Position numbers and translations under genes: made by a program. A stretch of DNA of 64,000 nt from contig OY282558.1 of NCBI GenBank assembly GCA_958295665.1, positions 29,657,045 to 29,721,044 of the forward strand, given 5' to 3'. The notes under the pieces are model-generated. The model saw only the letters and a program-made list of their open reading frames with translations, searched no databases and was not told where the DNA came from. This DNA is from Tipula vernalis (lineage: Eukaryota > Arthropoda > Insecta > Diptera > Tipulidae). Below are positions 59,757 to 64,000 of this stretch, piece after piece (position 1 is the first letter of the stretch; each line of letters starts with the position of its first letter).

Positions 59757-61290
59757 AAATGAAACAATTTGCAAATAAATTTCGTGAGCCATGGTGTAAT
59801 GATAAACTTGTGCTACTCGAGAAGCGTCGTAATAAACTTCATTCATTATATAGGGTACATGGGGATAAGTTTTTGCTCTGAGTTCAATGCAGCCCGTATG
59901 GAGTTTCGAATTTTAAACCGGTTCCTTTATAATAATTATATTTTGCAGATTGAAGAAGATCTTACTACTAATTCTAAAAATTTCTGGAATTTCATCAACA
60001 GCAAAAGAAATGTTGTTGGATCTCCGTCACCTATGATTTATCAGAACTCATCTGCAAGTCGGCCCTCGGATATCTGTAATTTATTTGCCAACTATTTTAA
60101 GTCTGTCTATGAGCAATCTCATACTACTATTACTAAATCTAGTGACTGTTCGGAATTTAGTCTGTTGAGGTTTTCTATAGATGAGATCTCCGATAGTTTG
60201 GCGCGACTTGACGTAAATAAGGGCTCAGGACATGACCGCATTCCACCCATCCTTATGAAAAACTGTGCGGATGGTTTAGCTGTTCCTCTCGCGTTTGTTT
60301 TTAACGAAAGTCTCCGTACAGCGGTTTTCCCGGAGCCTTGGAAGATTTCCTTCATTCGCCCGATTTTCAAATCGGACAAAAGGTGTGAAATCAGCAATTA
60401 CCGTGGGATTGCTATACTCTCTGCTATACCGAAACTATTCGAAGCATTGGTACAAAAATTTCTATTTTTTCATTTGAAATCGTTAATTTGTCCTGCTCAA
60501 CATGGCTTTTATCCTGGAAGATCCACAGTGACCAACCTGATTTCGTGTACACGGACTTCTCAAAGGCTTTTGATAAGATTGATCATTCGATACTTATCAA
60601 TAAGCTTGGGAAATTGAACTGTCAATTCATTCCAACTAAGTGGCTTCAATCTTATCTTTCGGATCGATGGCAGTATGTTAAGATCTATGACTCGTCCTCA
60701 GTTTTATTTCGAGTTACCTCAGGTGTCCCACAGGGAACTCATTATTAATGATGTTGTTCAGTGCTTTGAGTTCGCGCATTGCCTGCTGTATGCAGACGAT
60801 TTGAAAATATTTGCGCCAATTTGTAAGTGTATCTGACTGTCTTAGGATGCAAAGGGATTTAGACACATTTTGTGTCTGGTCGGCTAACAACAAATTGTCC
60901 CTGAATATAGCGAAATGTAAAACTATTTCTTTCTATCGCATTCGCTCTCCGGTATTTCATGGGTATTCGCTGTTTAATGGAGTCGTGGAAAGGGTAGAGT
61001 ATATGTCCGATCTTGGGGTAGTATTTTCTTCCGATCTAACGTTTGTGAGGCACATTGATTCTGTTATACCAAAGGCTTATATGATGTTGGGTTTCATAAA
61101 GCGTAACTGCAGGAACTTTTGTGATCCGCTCGTCATTCTCCCCAGTCGTTGTATGTTGCCTTTGTCCGTTCTCCGCTAGAGTACGCCTCGCAGGCTTGGT
61201 CTCCTTTTTATAAGTGCCTTTCTGATAGAATTGAAAGCGTTCAGAAGCAATTTGTTTTATACGCACTTTGCAGTACACCATCAATGAATA
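59757..61290 (+). pseudogene. jockey-type non-LTR retrotransposon ORF2, 5' truncated and frameshifted
   Basis: The fragment starts in the linker region, with REPWCNDKLVLLEKRRNKLH in another frame from about 59775. It then runs as FNAARMEFRIL, FWNFINSKRN and the RT blocks: LDVNKGSGHDRIPPILMKNC, FPEPWKISFIRPIFKS, NYRGIAILSAIPKLFEALV, QHGFYPGRST, YTDFSKAFDKIDHS and TSGVPQGT. The active-site box YADD (60789-60800) is intact. DLDTFCVWSANNKLSLNIAKC, MSDLGVVF and MLGFIKRN follow. The frame changes near 60.55, 60.75 and 60.8 kb, with small deletions, so no full protein can be made. The RT is much better preserved than the copy at 38.5-40.3 kb. The endonuclease is missing and the 3' end is cut off at the Helitron junction near 61290. 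Confidence 0.87.
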
Positions 61291-61294
61291 ATTA

Positions 61295-62931
61295 TGCTAT
61301 CCCACGTTGATATTGACATTGATAACAGATGGATTGCTCCATACATTCCAATACTGTCAAAAACATTTCAAGCTCATATCAATGTGGAATACTGCAACTC
61401 CGTAAAATCCATTAAGTACATATGCAAATATGTTAACAAAGGCAGTGACATGGCAGTGTTCGGGCTTTCAAATCGAATCGATGAAATCACTCAATTTCAG
61501 ATGGGTCGTTACATCAGCAGTAATGAAGCTGTCTGGCGAATTCTTAATTTCAGTATATTCACGAACGATATCCAACTGTTCAACATCTTGCTGTTCATTT
61601 AGAAAACGGTCAACGTGTTTATTTTACCGAAGAAAATGCCGAAAAACGAGCAACACAGCCACAAAATACAACACTTACGGCTTTTTCAATTGTGTCAAGC
61701 TGATAATTTTGCGAAAACATTGCTGTATCATGCAGTTCCAAAATATTACACTTGGAACACAACAAGCAAAATGTTTTACAGGAGAAAGCGAAGCGCTGTA
61801 GTTCTAGACTATTCTGGTGTTCGTGCATCTGATGCACATTGGGTCGAGTATATACTGTACATCCAAATAACGCTGAATGTTACTATTTGAGAATGTTGCT
61901 TCACACAGTCAAAGGTCCAACATCATTCCAAACTTTAAAAACGGTTAATGAAGAAATATGTGAAACGTACAGAGAAGCATGCTATCAGCGACTCGGCTTA
62001 CTTGAAAACGATCAGCATTGGGACACGACACTGGCAGAAGCAGCTCTTACGTGTTTTCTGCCACAAAGTCGCACGCTGTTTGTAATTATTTGAATGACTT
62101 GTGGGCCTTCTGATCCAAAAAATCTTTGGGAAAAGAATAAAGAAAGCATGAGTGACGATATACTAAGACAAGCACGTAGAACGAATCCGAATGTGGAAAT
62201 CCAGTTTTCGGATGACATTTTCAATGAAGCACTGAGGATAGATGTATTAGATGTATTAGATAGATGTATTTCGATCAACAACAAAATTCTTTGCCAGCTT
62301 GAACTACCAGCACCGACACGTTAACGAAACAATGTTCACGACAGAGATTTGGTACGTGAACGACAATATAATTCTGATGAATTGCGCCATTTTGTCAATG
62401 CTCAGAAACAACTGTTGACTGCTGATCAAAAAATAGTGGTGGAATTATTTTCCTTGACGCACCTGGAGGCACTGGAAAAACATTCTTGCTCAGTTTGATA
62501 CTCGCTGAAGTTTTTGCCGATATTACAAACAATTTCAAAAATCATGATTGGCTTTGCGAATAAGCAATTTTGGCTCCGAAGAATGATGATGTCAACAAAA
62601 TAAACAATCAAATTCAATTGAAGCTACCCGGTGAAGTTGTCAAGTACAAATCGAATCGACAGTTGTAGATGAGGAGCAAGCTGTTAACTATACAATATAG
62701 TTTCTTAACTCTTTGGAACCATCTGGAATGCCACCACACATATTAACTTTAAAAGTTGGTTCAGCGTTGATGCTCATTCGCAACTTAGATCCATCGAAAT
62801 TGTGCAACGGAACAAGACTTGCTGTTAAAAAAACAACGGGCGAGTTCACGCTCAACTCGCAAAAGTATTATGTGAAAACCTTCATGTTTAAGTATCCACT
62901 GAATCATTTCAAGCCTCTGCGATGGTGCTGA
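61295..62931 (+). pseudogene. Helitron Rep/helicase remnant
   Basis: Plus-strand frames carry, in order, pieces of a Helitron Rep-helicase. The first is DNRWIAPYIP with KYICKYVNKG, whose paired tyrosines (61417-61431) correspond to the two catalytic Tyr of the Rep domain. GRYISSNEAVWRI and VKGPTSFQTLKTVN follow. LGLLENDQHWDTTLAEAA and PKNLWEKNKESMSDDIL come next. Then FLDAPGGTGKTFLLSLILAE, the Walker A of the PIF1-like helicase, lies near 62449-62508. After Walker A the sequence jumps to ILAPKNDDVNKIN-like and PSGMPPHILTLKVG, then LIRNLDPSKLCNGTRLAV. Helicase motifs II to IV, including Walker B, are therefore deleted. The upstream HUH motif is absent, and several frameshifts and stops are present. 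It is inactive. Confidence 0.87.
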
Positions 62932-63153
62932 GAAACCAATGCAGATAGATGGCTGCCGTTAGCTCAGTATTTAAATTGCGTTACATTTTTTATTTAAAAA
63001 GTCAATAAGTTATTCTATATTGGGTTTGGAGGACGAATCTTACAGACAAAGAAAAATACAAACGACTAAATTTCAGTATAGCTATGTCTCGATGAGCTTG
63101 AGCATAAAGTATCTAAAATGATTTTTGGATACATTTATGGAATATGACTAATT
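62932..63153. other. Helitron 3' flank
   Basis: No clear frame is retained. This is probably the decayed C-terminal end of the helicase or Helitron 3' DNA, by position only. Confidence 0.35.
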
Positions 63154-63175
63154 AGCCTGTAACAAGTTACAGGCT
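63154..63175. repeat. perfect 10-bp-arm palindrome
   Basis: AGCCTGTAAC and its exact inverse GTTACAGGCT are separated by AA. It lies about 220 bp after the last helicase homology. Helitrons end in a short hairpin near a CTRR terminus, but I do not see CTRR directly after this one, so it is only a possible terminal hairpin. Confidence 0.6.
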
Positions 63176-63460
63176 ATTTGGTTCCATGTCTTAACCGATT
63201 AAGATGAAATTTGAGAGGTACGATGGAAATGGGATTCTTTAATGATTTTTAGATGAAATTAATGGACTTGATGATTTTGAAAATGATTTTGATGAAATTC
63301 GACAGTGAAGTTTATGAATATGGAAATGTGCCTGTAACTTGGCTATTTTGTAACCGATTATGATGAAGTTTGCCGTGTATGATGGAAGTTGGATTCCCAA
63401 ATGATTTTAAGAAGGAGTTCTAAAATATAACCAATTGAGATGGAAATAATGGTGATTAAT
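63165..63460 (+). repeat. two-copy direct repeat, period about 160-170 bp
   Basis: The first copy contains GGCTATTTGGTTCCATGTCT then AACCGATTAAGATGAAATTT and ACGATGGAAATGGGATTC. The second contains GGCTATTTTGTAACCGATTA then TGATGAAGTTTGCCGTGTAT and GATGGAAGTTGGATTC. Both are rich in GATGATTTTGATGAAATT words. Confidence 0.65.
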
Positions 63461-63523
63461 GATGATCATGCGAAGAAAGCTTTCTGTATGTCATTCGTGT
63501 TCGCTCAGGTGAAAATTTTGGAA

Positions 63524-63620
63524 TAGGGCCGAAAGGCCGAAAGGGTCGAAAGGCCGAATAGGTCGAAAGGCCGAATCTCGAAAAGCCGATTGTGTCGAAA
63601 GGTCGAATGTCGAAAGGCCG
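63524..63620 (+). repeat. minisatellite, unit GGTCGAAAGGCCGAA
   Basis: About six to seven irregular units of roughly 15 bp (GGCCGAAAGGCCGAAAGGGT, CGAAAGGCCGAATAGGTCGA and so on), then decaying (TGTCGAAAGGTCGAATGTCG). The strong G/C content stands out from the AT-rich surroundings. Confidence 0.85.
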
Positions 63621-63835
63621 TTTGTGTTGAAATTGATTTTAATTTTTCATCTTTTTATGAATGAAAATTTTCAAAATATTCTAACGGTGACACCTAGTGT
63701 GTAATAGAATAAGTTAAATTAATAGATCAATGTTTAACTGTACTAAAATGGAATTTTCCATGATAAAATTGTTCTAAATGTTTCTACGCTATTCTAACTG
63801 GAAAAGTCATGAGCTTTCTAGAAGATTTGTTTGTG

Positions 63836-63870
63836 TATATAAAAGGGCGAACGAAATCAAATTAGATTAT
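63836..63870 (+). promoter_or_regulatory. TATA promoter, possibly in an LTR
   Basis: TATATAAAAGG (63836-63846) is a strong TATA box. About 30 bases on lies AAATTAGATTATTAG, the likely start zone. Downstream DNA to the window edge is a non-coding A/G-rich leader (repeated AAAAAGTG words and an AATAAA near 63985). It may be the promoter of an LTR element or of a gene beyond the window. Confidence 0.45.
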
Positions 63871-64000
63871 TAGAATTTGGAACGCGATAGTATAAACTTG
63901 TAAGATTATTATTAGTATTTGGTAAGCGATAGTGTGAAGATTAAAAAGGAATTAAAAAGTGATTTAAAAAGTGTTTTAGTGTGAAATAAAAAGTAAAAGT

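Overview
This is a very AT-rich, intron- and transposon-rich eukaryotic window that I read as part of a fly (Diptera, probably Brachycera) chromosome. The evidence is one host gene, on the minus strand, whose zinc-finger block matches the odd-skipped family and most closely brother of odd with entrails limited (bowl). Its two coding exons lie at 26653-25803 and 2201-944. They are separated by a 23.6-kb intron that splits an arginine codon inside zinc finger 2. Joined, they give 702 residues with five C2H2 fingers (237-371) and a C-terminal eh1-like motif (694-700). A splice acceptor just 5' of the ATG implies an upstream non-coding exon. A TATA-containing stretch near 34.38 kb is a weak candidate for its promoter.

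The big intron (2202-25802) holds mobile-element debris. There is a 3.3-kb hAT-like non-autonomous element (5235-8575). A PIF/Harbinger MITE (9020-9732) sits inside a TA-flanked inverted-repeat element (8979-9838). A composite hAT-like element (13790-16193) has an exact 8-bp target duplication and carries a 1.5-kb satellite array between two MITE copies. There is also a decayed Tc3-like transposon (about 17457-18367), a short non-LTR reverse-transcriptase scrap (19.8 kb), a degenerate minisatellite and two hairpins.

Upstream of bowl (26.7-64 kb) I recognise no other host gene. This flank holds several foldback MITEs (29.9-30.9 with a nested one, 31.4-32.0, 40.95-41.36, 42.6-43.5), a tRNA-derived SINE head (41.83 kb) and a near-perfect 510-bp palindrome (45.45-45.96). 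It also holds a hAT C-terminal remnant (52.3 kb), a frameshifted Penelope-like element with a GIY-YIG endonuclease (53.6-55.35) and jockey-type non-LTR fragments (38.5-40.3, 55.4-55.7, 59.75-61.29). The last of these abuts a decayed Helitron (61.3-62.9). The window ends in a minisatellite and an LTR-like or cellular TATA promoter at 63.84 kb.

The strongest unusual signal is the composite element at 13.79-16.19 kb. Two copies of a hAT-like MITE flank a satellite array. Both inner junctions carry the same octamer (CCTAATTA) and both outer junctions carry a different one (TATATAGT). This fits a MITE that first inserted into the satellite and later mobilised a block of it, as a composite transposon would. 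All coordinates, splice sites and repeats were read by eye. No database search or alignment program was used.
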